In this document: positions 1 through 9,838 of the stretch, one piece after another
Layout: each line of letters opens with the position of its first letter
How positions within the stretch are numbered: position 1 is the first letter of the stretch
Source of the DNA: Candolleomyces eurysporus
Taxonomy: Eukaryota; Basidiomycota; Agaricomycetes; Agaricales; Psathyrellaceae
Length of the DNA stretch: 27,859 nucleotides
Direction of reading: 5' to 3'
Assembly (NCBI GenBank): GCA_027579435.1
Contig: JANBPK010000233.1
Location: forward strand, 1-27,859
Notes under the pieces: model-generated
What the model saw: the letters and a program-made list of their open reading frames with translations, nothing else
What the model was told of the DNA's origin: nothing
Database searches by the model: none
Made by a program: the position numbers and the translations under genes

Positions 1-1138
1 TACACAGCTTCTCACAGAAGAAGGCCATCACATACTCCAATGAGCTGATGGCTCATCTAAAACTCAACGAATTGCGTATGCGTGGGGTCCAGGCAGACAC
101 AGACAAAGAAGAGGTTACACTCAATGAGCCAACAGAAAGAGCTATACGGCCAAGGGGAAACAAGAAAATCCGTAACGGAATAGTTTGCAACATTCTTGGG
201 GGTCTATGGAGAGAGGTAGTAAAGCCGATATTAGATGCCCTAGGATTCTCGGTGAGTGAATCTTATCTAACAGTGGCGCCAATTCTGATCCCTGTGACCA
301 GAGGTTACAATCATCGTCCGAAACGACACTGCCAAGGATCTGGTGGTGCCCCACGGGTCCTATGTCCTTCCTCCCTCTTCACGCGGCCGGGATATACGGA
401 GGGGAGGACTCTGACACCATACTAAATTATGCTGTCTCGTCGTACACGCCATCCATCACTCTCCTCGCCGATCGAGTCAAGAATAATCGCCCGATTGATC
501 AGAAGGTCTCTGGCTTATTCCTAACAAGCCAACCGAATGCACCTGACCTTTCCCCAATCCCTGGAGCTACAAAGGAGGTTAGGTCAATCCACAAGCAGGC
601 CGTTGAATATGGAGTGCGAGTACTCAGCGTCGAAGGGAGGGATGTTACAGTCAACACAGCCGTTGAGCACATGGAGGAATTCAGCAGCATTCATCTAGCG
701 TGCCACGCATCGCAAGATCAAAGCGAGCCACTTCAAAGTCGATTCCGATTCCACAGCGGTTCCCTCGATCTCTCAACAATTATTCGGAAGAATCTCAAGA
801 ACGCCGATCTCGCTTTCCTATCGGCATGTCAAACCAGCACCGGCGAGGCGAAGCTTTCCGAGGAAGTGGTTCATCTGGCCGCTGGGATGCTTGCGGCTGG
901 ATATCGTAGAGTGGTAGCCACGATGTGGGCTATTGCTGATAAGCATGCGCCAGATGTTGCGAGTGACTTTTACGGTTACCTCCTGGCACGGCGAGTCGAA
1001 GGTGATGGCAGCGGATTTGACGGATCGGACTCTGCCTATGCCCTGCATCATGCCATACAACAGCTGAGGGAGAGACTTGTTGATGATTCCGAACAGTCCT
1101 TGCTTACTTGGATCCCTTATGTACATTTCGGTCTGTGA
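1..1138 (+). CDS. CHAT-domain (caspase-like) protein, 3' part of gene, two exons visible
   Basis: Partial gene, open at the left edge. The visible exons are <3-251 and 302-1138, joined by a 50 bp intron (GTGAGT at 252, AG at 300-301) that keeps phase 0. The protein reads through GGLWREVVKPILDALGF, then LPRIWWCPTGPMSFLPLHAA, then the CHAT core. CHAT is a C14-clan cysteine-protease fold related to caspases and separase. The expected catalytic His lies in IHLACHAS (about 695-718) and the catalytic Cys in FLSACQTSTG (about 817-846). A third hallmark block is VVATMWAIADKHAPDVASDFY. In basidiomycetes such domains usually end large TPR-CHAT or STAND-type proteins, so TPR repeats are expected upstream of the window; this is inference. 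The stop is TGA at 1136-1138. The start and N-terminal domains are not visible, so the substrate and trigger are unknown. Family call is confident; full architecture is not. Confidence 0.88.
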
Positions 1139-1189
1139 TTTGTCCATCGTTCGCAGTATCGTTTCTATTCATGCTCCATTTCATTTCGT

Positions 1190-1715
1190 TCAGCACATGA
1201 AAGAGTACAGCTGCATCCACCTTACTTGCCACGCATCGCAAGATCAAAACGAATCACTTTAAAGTAGATTCTGATTCCACAGCGGTTCCCTCGATCTCTC
1301 AACGATTATTCGGAAGAATCTCAAGAACGCCGATCTCGCTTCCTATCGGCATGTCTAACCAGCACCGGCGAGGAGAAGCTTTCCGAGGAAGTAGTTCATC
1401 TGGCTGCTGGGATGCTTGCGCTGGATACCATAGAGTGGTAGCCACGATGTGGGCTATTACTGATAAGCATGCGCCAGACGTTGCAACTGACTTCTACGAT
1501 CACCTCTTGGCCCGGCGAATCGAAGGTGATGGCAGCGGATTTGACGGATCGGACTCTGCCTATGCCCTGCATCACGCCCTACAACAGCTGAGGAAGAGAC
1601 TTGGTGATTCCGAACAGTCTTTGCTTACCTGGATGTCTTATGTACATTTTGGTCTTTCATTTATCCATCGTTCACGGTATCGTTTATATTCATGCTCCAT
1701 TTTATTTCATTTTCG
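1190..1715 (+). pseudogene. Broken tandem copy of the CHAT C-terminus plus 3' flank
   Basis: This direct repeat matches about 665-1189, so the unit is roughly 525 bp: the CHAT catalytic half plus about 50 bp of 3' flank. The junction is near CAGCACATG at 1190. Damage is visible against copy 1. CAA (Gln) has become TAA at about 1260. One T is lost in GATCTCGCTTCC (about 1335-1345) and one G is lost near 1419, giving two frameshifts. In SACQT the Gln codon became CTA. Three bases are deleted near 1600. The terminal CTG TGA became CTT TCA, so the stop is lost and the last frame runs to a TGA at 1726-1728. The His and Cys codons survive at DNA level, but no single frame joins them. The open frame 1351-1728 is a residue of this copy, not a separate gene. 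Confidence 0.85.
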
Positions 1716-1900
1716 TAACCATGTTTGAACTATCGCTTTGCGTTTCCGTGTTCTCACTCACACACGTAGCTACTTACATCCTGCCTGTGTCCACGTTTCC
1801 CATCTATATTCGTTTAATAATACCCTTGTACGCAATCTGACCATCATAGCAAAACATTTGGCGGGAGAAGGAATAACTTTGACCTGTCCACGATATCAAT
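1690..1900 (+). repeat. 3' flank of CHAT gene, also present at 4431-4660
   Basis: The AT/CT-rich sequence downstream of the CHAT copies (TTTCATTTTCGTAACC, CACACGTAGCTACTTACATC, CCACGTTTCCCATCTATA, CATAGCAAAACATTTGG) recurs in order at 4440-4650. It is probably the 3' UTR and downstream region of the ancestral CHAT gene. It has no convincing coding capacity. Downstream (1900-2310) I see no gene. Confidence 0.6.
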
Positions 1901-2314
1901 GCAACGAGCGTCCATTAAAACGTACTAGTCACATAAAAATTTGATTGAACAATCAGACTCGCGAATGCCTTCATGGTGGCTCACAAAATCAATACCCAGA
2001 TCGCTCATCGACGGCACAACCCTCAAATCCACTTCAGCAAATACCCATTCTCCTTTCCATCCGTCCATCCGATGACCGTGCCACCATCATCTCCAAATTC
2101 ATCTCCGCCCTATATATCGCTCCCATCGACCACGTCGTTAGTAGTAGGTGAGACAAGTGACATCCTCCCGTCCAATGCTACCCAATCCCTCCTCGTGTTG
2201 GTCCTACTCTCTCAGAACGTGACGATCAACCGGGTTGCTTCGATTTGCTAGAGTTGCAAGCCAAAGGGCTGTGCAGTGTCCTGGCACTGATAGTCCACTC
2301 CAGTTCTTCCAGTT

Positions 2315-2544
2315 CAGTCAGACTTAATACCAAAGCGGGGGGTCATCAGGAACGATGAGCTAGACAAAGAGGCCCTCAACGGAGATGAGTCAGTAGAAGA
2401 TGGAGTGGGGTTGGAGCTGGCAGATGCACGACTGAAGGTCGAGGTCGTCGAAGCGCATTGTAGGGTCGTCATAGGAGACGGAGGTGGCGAGGAGGCGGGA
2501 TTCGACGGAACATATCTCTGGTTCAATCTGATCGAGCCCTTTTG
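2315..2544 (+). CDS. Possible isolated coding exon, acidic, unidentified
   Basis: A + frame ending at TGA 2542-2544 reads as an acidic stretch (RNDELDKEALNGDESVEDG, then VEVVEAHCRVVIGDGGGEEA, ending LIEPF). It is preceded by a pyrimidine-rich TTCTTCCAG/TTCAG that could be a splice acceptor. No in-frame start or upstream exon is identifiable, and the opposite strand is also open here as a Ser/Pro-rich frame (2314-2526), so the strand is uncertain. I recognise no family. Confidence 0.2.
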
Positions 2545-3490
2545 ATTGATGGCTTGCGGCCGAGAATCTTATCCAATTGTCGTCGACTCGTCGAGGTGTT
2601 CAGGATGTACGGTGATATCGAAGAAACTCCCGCTACAGCTACGTCTGGTGCTCCGGTCGTCACTCGACGGGGATGATGAGCTGGACGATAAACCTTCGTG
2701 CGACCTTTTAATTGCTAGCAATCTGAGAGCTGAGTCCGGAACGGAGAAGCAGTAAAGAATAGAAGTGAACAAAGACTTTCGATCCAGCAACCCGCAAATA
2801 CATGATCCATTCCATGAGGTGTTTGATTGACAATAGGCTTGAACACCCTGATTAGGGGGAAACAGCATGGTATTCAGCAACACCGGAGGATGAAAGAGAC
2901 AGAAACGTACGCGTTGTATCCACAGCTTCCCAACTGAATTCCTGTAACGCGCTCTTGCCAATCCTAACCAGGTGCCATGCAGCACGGCAAGTCTTCCACA
3001 CCCAGCTTTGGGAGTGCTTCCATCGCAAGCAATTCGATCTCTTGCGGCACGACATCGGTATTCTCGACCGCCTCAGCTGGCCGCTCCCGTGCTGAACACC
3101 CGACACCCCAGTGGATACATGCGATGCCGACAATTTCTTCCACCCTCTTGTCTTGGATTTGCCCTTTTCTATGCGCCGTTAGTCCGTCGGGAGCCACGAG
3201 ACTGGTGCAGAACGGTGGAAGGACGAGCGTGGCCGAGACAATGAGTCGGGCGATGGGAGTGACAGTTTGCTGGGAGGGCGTGCGGAGGAGAAGAATCGTG
3301 TCGAAAGTATTGAGTTCAGGAGCCTTATGAATGAGTGGAGAACATCCCACCTAACGCCTCCTGACAGATAGATCGGGATCTCATGAGCCCCTCGTCGCCA
3401 ACGCTCCATCCCCCGACTTTCTTGGGACCTGATACGCTAGCAACGCAGTGACCTCAGTTAGTAGGGCCTAAGAGCTGTGTGAGCGACGGT
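2545..3490. other. Unassigned stretch
   Basis: No gene is supported. The longest candidate is a minus-strand frame at 2964-3350 containing KRVEEIVGIACIHWGVGCSA and VVPQEIELLAMEALPKLGVE, which has protein-like composition but no recognisable motif. It lacks a credible continuation: the neighbouring minus frames overlap it and end separately. It could be a remnant of a degraded gene. Confidence 0.3.
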
Positions 3491-3494
3491 AATG

Positions 3495-3735
3495 TTGTTA
3501 TAATTCCGAGCACGGCAGCATCGTTACTGACAGAATGGACAAACACACAACTCCACCATCCCGAACGTGCGTCTTCGCTAGAGTCCTTGACAAATATCCA
3601 ATGTCTAACGGAACTATATCAAGGAGTCCGAGGTATAGCCCAATGCCATATCCAGGAGGCCAAGGCTTTTCAGATCGATGGGAAACCGGAATGATATGTA
3701 AGTTCGGAGAGAGATAGAAGGAGCACAACGTCTGA
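3495..3735 (-). pseudogene. F-box protein C-terminal fragment, relic copy 4
   Basis: Reading minus, this segment matches two separated parts of the C-terminal region of the F-box genes at 9839-11553 and 23800-25604. CTTCTATCTCTCTCCGAAC...CATATCATTCC corresponds to the LLSLSQPQMSFPI region of copy B. LDIGYLSRTL...VRDGGVVCLSILSV corresponds to LNLGYPSKTL...LSVLSV in copy B and to YSSRTLVEVCSRDGK...CVLSV in copy A. Roughly 80 codons between the two parts are missing, so this is an internally deleted fragment. No F-box end is present. It lies just downstream of the signal-peptide relic, the same arrangement as at 13745-15385. Confidence 0.65.
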
Positions 3736-3744
3736 GTCTTGGTC

Positions 3745-4125
3745 GATCGGAGAGAGGCCATGAACCCGAAGCATTGAGACCAAATGGAACGGAGTGAGGG
3801 CAACGAGGGAACAGGCGTGCGTATCGCGAGGCAAACGTTGGGTGTCAGGACTGGCAATTCTCGTCGCACCAATCAGAGGCTCTGCACAAGCCCGCATTTC
3901 AGCGGGTGGTCCGAACGAGCGCCCATATAAGGGGCAGCACAGGCAGTCCACGATCACGGTGACGGTGAGAACGAAAAGGCCATGTCTCAACATTGCGGGA
4001 GTTAGAATCGGTGCGATGCAGGTCAGTGCATTAAATTGGCGTCGAAGGAGTAAATAATCCAACGGTGAGTGTGAGGAGGCAACTACAACTTGACAGCCTC
4101 GCTGGATCGAGCTGTTGAGGCCGTT
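3745..4125 (-). pseudogene. Small signal-peptide gene, relic or tiny secreted peptide (copy 1)
   Basis: A possible start is ATG at 3991-3993, opening with a hydrophobic leader (MLRHGLFVLTVTVIV) typical of a secretory signal. It is followed by RIASPDTQRLPRDTHACSLV; the frame runs to 3670. The region, including about 130 bp upstream (CTCAACAGCTCGATCCAGCG), matches 13745-14180 on the plus strand. The match through TATATGGG, GCCAGTCCTGA and the THAC codons is clear. The other copy has GTG in place of ATG and an early stop, and the far end here runs into the F-box fragment frame, so I treat this as a probable relic. It could still encode a short secreted peptide of about 60-107 residues. Family unknown. 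Confidence 0.5.
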
Positions 4126-4430
4126 CCTACGTGTGTCATAGAAACACTCCAATAAAAATAGCAGAATCCAGCCAAGTGTGCGCGAACCTAATATACAGCC
4201 CGTATTACATTTCTAAATAATCTCGGGCTCCGTGGTAGATGTGCGTAACTATTAGTCTCTCCTTTGTCTCTAAGCTCTTATTCGCACATTCATCGCTGTA
4301 GATGGGATGTTGACACAAGGATGAACAGTGCTGTAATCTGGTATGGTCTAGTACCATATGAGTACTCAGTGACATGATCTTGCGCAGATCGTTGGTTTCT
4401 GATTTAAGCATCGTTCACCGCGTCATTTAA

Positions 4431-4660
4431 ATGTATGAAATATTTCACTTCGTTCTCGTAACCCTAGTTAAAATATCACTTTCGGTCCGCATTGCGTTGA
4501 CTCATAAGCATAGCTGTTTACATCTTGATAGTATCCATGTTTCCTCTCTATACTCGTTTACTAGTTCTACCCAGATATATTCTTTCCACGTCCTACCTTA
4601 CGCCTCATTCCGTTACCTTTATACACATTTGACTGTCGTAGCAAAGCGGTTGGTTAGTAA
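4431..4660 (+). repeat. Orphan copy of the CHAT gene 3' flank
   Basis: TTCACTTCGTTCTCGTAACC, GCATAGCTGTTTACATCTTG, TCCATGTTTCCTCTCTATA and the ACTGTCGTAGCAAAGCGGTT block align in order with 1700-1860. No CHAT coding sequence precedes it (4155-4430 shows nothing recognisable). The long open frame 4431-4958 overlaps this non-coding repeat and is not taken as a gene. Confidence 0.6.
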
Positions 4661-5449
4661 CTCAAATTCTTTCACGTCTGTTCATAGTCGTAGATGCCTT
4701 CGCGATGCAATGCAAACGAAGTTCCACAGCCTTTCCACGGACATCTTGAGGATCACTTTCCAGACGGCGCAGCTTCTAATCAACATTAAAAACCACCCAT
4801 TCCCCTCTCAAAACGTCTTACACTACCCACTGCCTCCTCGAAGTCTTGTTCCCAAACGTGCCGATCACCAATCACCCCTTGGCTTTGGTATGATTTCAGG
4901 AGCCGTGCGGTGTTTGCCACCAATACGTGAACCACTCGTTGATCGGCTTTCCTGGTAGGCTCTATGTGCAATGGCAAACGTACTGTTTCTGCATACTGTT
5001 GGCAATTCTAGCACCCAACCCGTACCATCTATTTGTCTTGGATGGTACTGCCAGTGGACTCACCCGTGACCAGGTGATCCTTATAATATCGCGAGAGGCC
5101 TCCAGATCCAACATGGCTTCTGGAAGGTCGTAGAGCCCTCTGGAGGCCATACCAGCCAGGATCTGTGTGCATACAGAGAAGTCCTGAGAGGAGGATGGAT
5201 AAGCAAGTCGGCCTCTCGATTTGGGCTCCTTTCACTCGTGTTTTTAGAAAGTGGGATGTTTACACTCGCAAGGCATCTCGCTGGAAGATTTAGACACTAC
5301 ATACTGTACATAAATAGCGTTTGGAAGAGATCGAAAAGCAAGAATTGACGATTTGAAGATGAAAAGAAAAGCCTTGTCGAGAGTCAGTGACAACAGCCGT
5401 TGATAGCACTCCAACATCGACACCAGGTGATCCTGGAGAACTCCAATTC
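4661..5449. other. Intergenic, no gene seen
   Basis: Only short overlapping frames without motifs are present. 4661-4810 may continue the diverged repeat of 1860-2060 (shared A-rich stretch followed by a CCCATTC block), but the match is weak. 5250-5449 would be the 3' flank of the minus-strand gene ending at 5450. Confidence 0.4.
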
Positions 5450-6158
5450 TCACTGGTAGTTACCGTATGTAGAGGACGTGTTGGGATCATACATGAGGAC
5501 GTCAGCGAGGTAAGGCAGACCTATTGCCCTGTAATATTGCGCACTGCTCCTCTTGAATGAAGCATAGCCTTCGGGATCAATATCAGGGACAAGGGCGTTC
5601 AGGTTACGGCCTCCCGTGCCGTAATTAGGAGCCCTTGAGTGGTTCGCGGGTTGTTCGCTGTAACGGTTTTGAGGCGTAGCACCCCAGGAGGGTGGTGGAG
5701 AGTGATGCCTTCCTCGATGTTGTTCGCGCTCTGTNAAATGCAGATGCATAAGTGCTCAGAGGAGCAGCAGACATTACCACGCACGTTCGATGGGGTTGAG
5801 ATTAGTGACGTTTGTGGAGTTGCCGTTGTTGTTAAAGGTCATTGGTCCGTTGAAGGTGAAGCCAGTATTTCCGGAGAACATTTGTTGCATGCTGCCATGA
5901 GGCGTTTGTTGTTGAGCAAGTGCAGGTTTTGGTGTCGGTGCACGGGTGGTGGGTTGTTGCTCAGCACTGGAGGACTGTGTGTACTCTGTGTGGGATGCTG
6001 GCTGGCGTTGCTGAGCACCGGAAGTCTGTGCGGTCTCTGCGCAGTCGATCGAGGTTATCATCAGATAAATTTACCGTTCCCCTGCTGAAAGGGTCTGTAT
6101 ACCCACGTTCATCGCTGTTCGTGGATAGGCGGTTCTTGTTGCGTTTTAGAAACTTCAT
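5450..6158 (-). CDS. Q/N-rich hypothetical protein, three exons, 204 aa
   Basis: Three exons splice cleanly on the minus strand: 6158-6075, 6034-5785 and 5730-5450. The introns are GTAAAT..CAGAG (41 bp) and GTGCGT..ACAG (54 bp), and phases fit, giving 204 codons plus TGA. The N terminus is basic (MKFLKRNKNRL). Exon 2 is rich in Gln, Ser, Thr and Pro (TEYTQSSSAEQQPTTRAPTP), then turns Gly/Asn/Phe-rich (GFTFNGPMTFNNNGNSTNVT). Exon 3 holds a His/Pro/Ser linker and a better-ordered end (DIDPEGYASFKRSSAQYYRA, then IGLPYLADVLMYDP). I do not recognise a catalytic domain, and there is no signal peptide or membrane span. Position 5735 is an N inside the second intron next to its acceptor. The Asn-rich part resembles the low-complexity N/G/F segments that often precede STAND/NLR-type proteins in basidiomycetes. 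That is a resemblance only. Confidence 0.62.
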
Positions 6159-8046
6159 GTCAAGGCGTTTGGCAATACTGAAGCTGTCTTGAAGGCGGGG
6201 AGGAGTAAGAGAGAGGATGTAAGGGACGGAGAGAGAAACAAGAAGATGCAGCAAGAACGAAGAGCGACCTCTTATGGCGACCTTTTATTCCCTTCTGGTA
6301 CGCGTTGTCGATACATGTTCGAGGCCCTGTCACCGAAACGAGCGCCTGTTTGAACAGACGCCCGAACAGCGTTAGTTGCCGACCGGTACTGAAAAAACTG
6401 TCGTTGTACAGGGGCTTGCGCCGTATTTTCATCTCCCTTTCTGATAGATTGATGTGACGAGTCACCAGATGTCCCATCTCCTTGTGCTCAATGGTTCGCT
6501 GCTATTCGGCGAGGTTAAGAATCCAGAATCTCTAGCGTGTCGAACCAAGCTCCGGATTTTGCAATAAACAATCTAGGTGGTGCAACCCGATGTCGCAAGC
6601 TGTCTTGCACGAAAAGTCGTGCCAGTTATTTTTCAGTTGACCGTCAGGGAAGATTACCCCTGAGTGGCCTGCAATCAAAACGTGTCGCCAGCGGGATAGT
6701 GGTGGGGGTGGGAACGATCACCGACAGGGTGAGGAATGAATAGCGGAAAATAATGAACGCAGTCAGCTGAAAGGGACCGTCGGCTTGGAGGACCCTTGGG
6801 AAGGCTGTTTGGTATCAATCACCTCACCCATCATCCCTGCTCTCTATCAGTCTTGCTGGAGGCAATGACAAGCTAGAACTACCACGTCCCAATACTGGAA
6901 CGATAGACCGTGATTGAGGTAGGAGCCCTGTGGACTCCCCCTCCCAAACGGAGCAACTTGCGGAATGACAGGCCTGGCGTAAGAGTGGGCAATTAAATTT
7001 CCAGGACCCTTTACCTAGAGATGGGCAGTTCGGTTCAACGGATCCCAAGCTTGTTGTAACCTGATGCTGTCAGCAGTCGAACACTAACTAGGGCTAAAGG
7101 GCGTGATATGGACGCAGTTTACGAAGGGCAAGACTGCCCAGCACTGGGGATGGAGCAGGGAGTAAACCTCTCGAGGTTTCCAGCGCTTCATTCGTATATT
7201 TAGAGTTCTTAGCTTCGACAACAAGTATGATGTGTCGTGGGTCGTATCAATGCTCCAGTATGGTCCATTACGGGATGACTGTATCCGCTGCCATGTTCAT
7301 TTGACCCTGTAGCGCATGGTTTTGAAACAACGTAGCCGACAAGGGTTTGTAGAGGAGCATTCATCCCTCGTGTCAGGTGTTGCACACTCGGGAGTCGAGC
7401 CGGCTCCAGCCTCCCGTCCCTTCATTGTATCCCTGCAGCATACAGTCATCCATACGTGTTGGAGGACCCTCCTTGGGTATCGTAAGTTTGGTCGATATCT
7501 TTGATAGGATAGGTCAACGTCTGTTTACAGCTATCTTCCAAGTCTCAAGAGGCTCTTTGTATGTATTCAATTTCACCTAACGTTGGGGATCATGCCACAG
7601 CCCCGACGGTTGGTGTCGGTCTATTATTTTATTTGGGGTCAACAATAAATGCTATCGCAACTGAGTCGTCTGCGAATACGAAGAAAGGTCCAAATGGAGA
7701 AGGCGGGCCAGGTTTCCACTCCAAGTGGCCATTGGTTGTTTCCTTTTTTCCATCTCCTCTACACTGTCGACGAGGAACGGACTGTTCTACTACCCACAGC
7801 CAGGGCATCAACCCGCTAGCGAACGATGGATTGATTGGATACAACGGTTCTATGAGACCGTGAGTAGCTTGCACTGCTGGATATTGGTTCACGTATTGTC
7901 CGTCTTGTCCAAGCTCTTCGACGGCTCGACAGCACTGCGAGCAGCCTTCCTTCAGACCTGATGGCTCCCGTATCATCCACCGAGGACGTTTTAGGGCTCG
8001 GCGAGTCTGGACTGGTCATTCTCTGCGGCTGGAAGTAAAGCAAGGG
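6159..8046. other. Long stretch without a supported gene
   Basis: The part just above 6158 should hold the promoter of the minus-strand Q/N-rich gene. Between 6480 and 7560 only short unrelated frames occur on both strands. 7561-7976 is open on both strands (plus 7561-7863, minus 7629-7976) without recognisable motifs or convincing splice structure. No repeat with other parts of the window was found. Confidence 0.4.
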
Positions 8047-8592
8047 TTGGGTGGGATGTCGACTGTGCGTTCCCTATGTACACATTCAACCATTGTTATC
8101 TCTCGATTCGAAATATCCAGTATGAGACATACCATCTGCGGACTTATCTACCCACCTTCGAACGCAACCGTGAACTTGAACCACGCTCAGAGCGTCTACA
8201 GCTCTCTACCACTGGACGATGCGTGCATCAGGGCGGAGGCAAATTGGGTCAATAGGGTCATCGAAGTGGAGAAACGTGAGGATGTTGAGAGGAGCGCGAA
8301 GGCTCGTTTGGTCTCGTGTGAGTTGTTTCACACTCACTCTGCGCTATTCTCCCTGTCTCTCTGTGTATCCTTTCTCTTTTCTCATATCCGGATTACATGT
8401 CGAAGAACACCTGACTTTTCTCTTTTCCCCTTTCCCAAACTGCCATGGATCGGTAGGCTCACACACATTCAAAGCACACCTCTGAACGTGATTACCGTCA
8501 CCCCTGCTCAGGCCCTTCAAGCTCGTGCTGAAATTCAAACGCCAGCCTACGCGGAGAAATGTCGAGCGTGGCGTAGCTACCCGGCTCGTTGA
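8047..8592 (+). CDS. Unidentified protein; ORF with a 141 bp in-frame candidate intron
   Basis: An open frame of 181 codons starts at ATG 8047 (alternative ATG at 8122). The first part is well-mixed protein-like sequence (MRHTICGLIYPPSN, LDDACIRAEANWVNRVIEVE, ERSAKARLVS). A candidate intron at 8316-8456 (GTGTGA..GGTAG) is pyrimidine-rich and 141 bp long, a multiple of three without a stop, so both spliced (134 aa) and unspliced (181 aa) readings are open. The last exon reads LTHIQSTPLNVITVTPAQAL and ends with TGA 8590-8592. The region recurs in diverged form at 16885-17720, where the frame is broken, so this looks like the better-preserved copy. An exon-like segment at 8740-8840 (QLVTEQFDL, GTGAGT intron, FVDEHC) belongs to the same duplicated unit. 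No family recognised. Confidence 0.4.
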   Translation: MGGMSTVRSLCTHSTIVISRFEISSMRHTICGLIYPPSNATVNLNHAQSVYSSLPLDDACIRAEANWVNRVIEVEKREDVERSAKARLVSCELFHTHSALFSLSLCVSFLFSHIRITCRRTPDFSLFPFPKLPWIGRLTHIQSTPLNVITVTPAQALQARAEIQTPAYAEKCRAWRSYPAR

Positions 8593-8840
8593 CCCTCAGT
8601 CCACTCGTTCGCTCGAGTTTCTCCGCTCCTCGTCGAGCTGCCTGAATTTCAGAAATTAGCCGCTTCGCGTAATGTGACACCCACATTTCCTGCCTACCGT
8701 TGGCTGCTCTAGTGCCCAATGCCGGATGGTCGCAATTGGTGACTGAACAATTCGATCTGTGAGTAGCTTCAATTCGACTCTCGTTCAGTTTGTTGACGAA
8801 CATTGTCGGTAGGCAGGCCACGCTCAGCAAAGGTTGCTCC
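8070..8840 (+). repeat. Diverged direct duplicate of 16885-17720
   Basis: Collinear matches at an offset of about 8.8 kb: CATTCAACCATTG / CATCCAACCATCG; GTGAACTTGAACCACGCTC / GGGAGCTTGAATCAGGCTC; CTGGACGATGCGTGCATCAG / TTGGACAACGCATGTACCAG; GATGTTGAGAG / GATGTCGAGAG; TGACTGAACAATTCGATCTG / TGACTAAACAATTCGATCTG; CTCAGCAAAGGTTGCTCCA / CTCGGCAAGGTTGCTCCA. The intron at 8760-8788 (GTGAGT..TTCAG) has its acceptor changed to TTCGG in the other copy. Confidence 0.75.
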
Positions 8841-9447
8841 ACATCTCCGTCAATTTGTTTGGAAGCGCCTGAGCCATCATCGGACATGGAAGTCAGCAAT
8901 TTGTGGTTTGGATGGGGATCCGGAAGTCGCCTTGTCTACTCTCTCTTTGAAACGTTCATTTGAATTTTGAAGTGTATGTGCTCGATGACGGTAGGACCGG
9001 TAGGACAGGATACGCCCAGCACGCGGAATATGTTCTCGTATGGGAAGACAAATCTTGCATCACCCTTCCTCAAATCGAACTGTATTGATGCGTTGTAGAT
9101 CTCGACAAATTCCTAGGTTATGTCAAGGAGGACTGCACCCGCCACTCTGATCTGGAAGAACATTGCGATGTGGTAACGACGGCGATCCCCTACGCCCTGC
9201 TGCTACTCCAATAATTGACATCCCTCCTTGGACATATCCACGCATGTATTTAGCTTTACCTTCTCACTACTAGTACGCCAGTCAAAATCATCTTAAGACT
9301 GGCATTCTTGGGTCTCGGTCTCGGTTTCTCCTGGAAATCCCGCTAAAAGATGTGGAGAATCGAACGTCGGAGCCGAGAACAAGTATTCTATCCAAGACCT
9401 TGGGTCGTTGGCTGTGCTGAATACGATTGCAGTGCGGGCATACACCT
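8841..9447. other. Intergenic, no gene seen
   Basis: No conserved motif or splice-connected frame was found. The minus frame 8498-8899 runs antisense to the duplicated cassette and is not supported. 9288-9479 minus is short and straddles the edge of block A. Confidence 0.35.
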
Positions 9448-9838
9448 TCGACGAGCGCTCTGGCAGAGCGGTAGTTCATAAGAACTCAAATAGAATATTG
9501 TGCTACTGGTACTGGTCCAAGGCGCTCAGCTTCTAATACTACAGGCAAACCTATGGGCTTTCAAGGTCAATTTCTGTGCCGCTCCTTCTGTCCATATTAT
9601 CCCTGATCCTCTCTGTATTTCGTGACTAATTCCGTGTCCTCTCACATGGAAACTTAGCTGGCATCTTTCCACGCCTTGTTGACTCTCTGTTCATTGTTTT
9701 GCTCCACTATATCGATTCCTTGTCTGTGGCAAAAGTTGAGTAGGATTACACGCAACAAGAAGAACTCAAAACTACTTGGATACAACGGGTAGAATAGCAA
9801 GAACCCAATTGTCCACAGCTGGTGGCAACATTTCAAGG

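Noticed and set aside
1351..1728. 125-codon plus frame as a gene
   Set aside because: It is the frameshifted remnant of the CHAT tandem copy, with a lost stop codon.
2314..2526. Ser/Pro-rich minus frame
   Set aside because: Low-complexity mirror of an acidic plus frame; no motif or splice support.
4431..4958. 175-codon plus frame as a gene
   Set aside because: It overlaps the non-coding 3' flank repeat of the CHAT gene, and its composition (Ser/His/Leu-rich, low complexity) is not protein-like.
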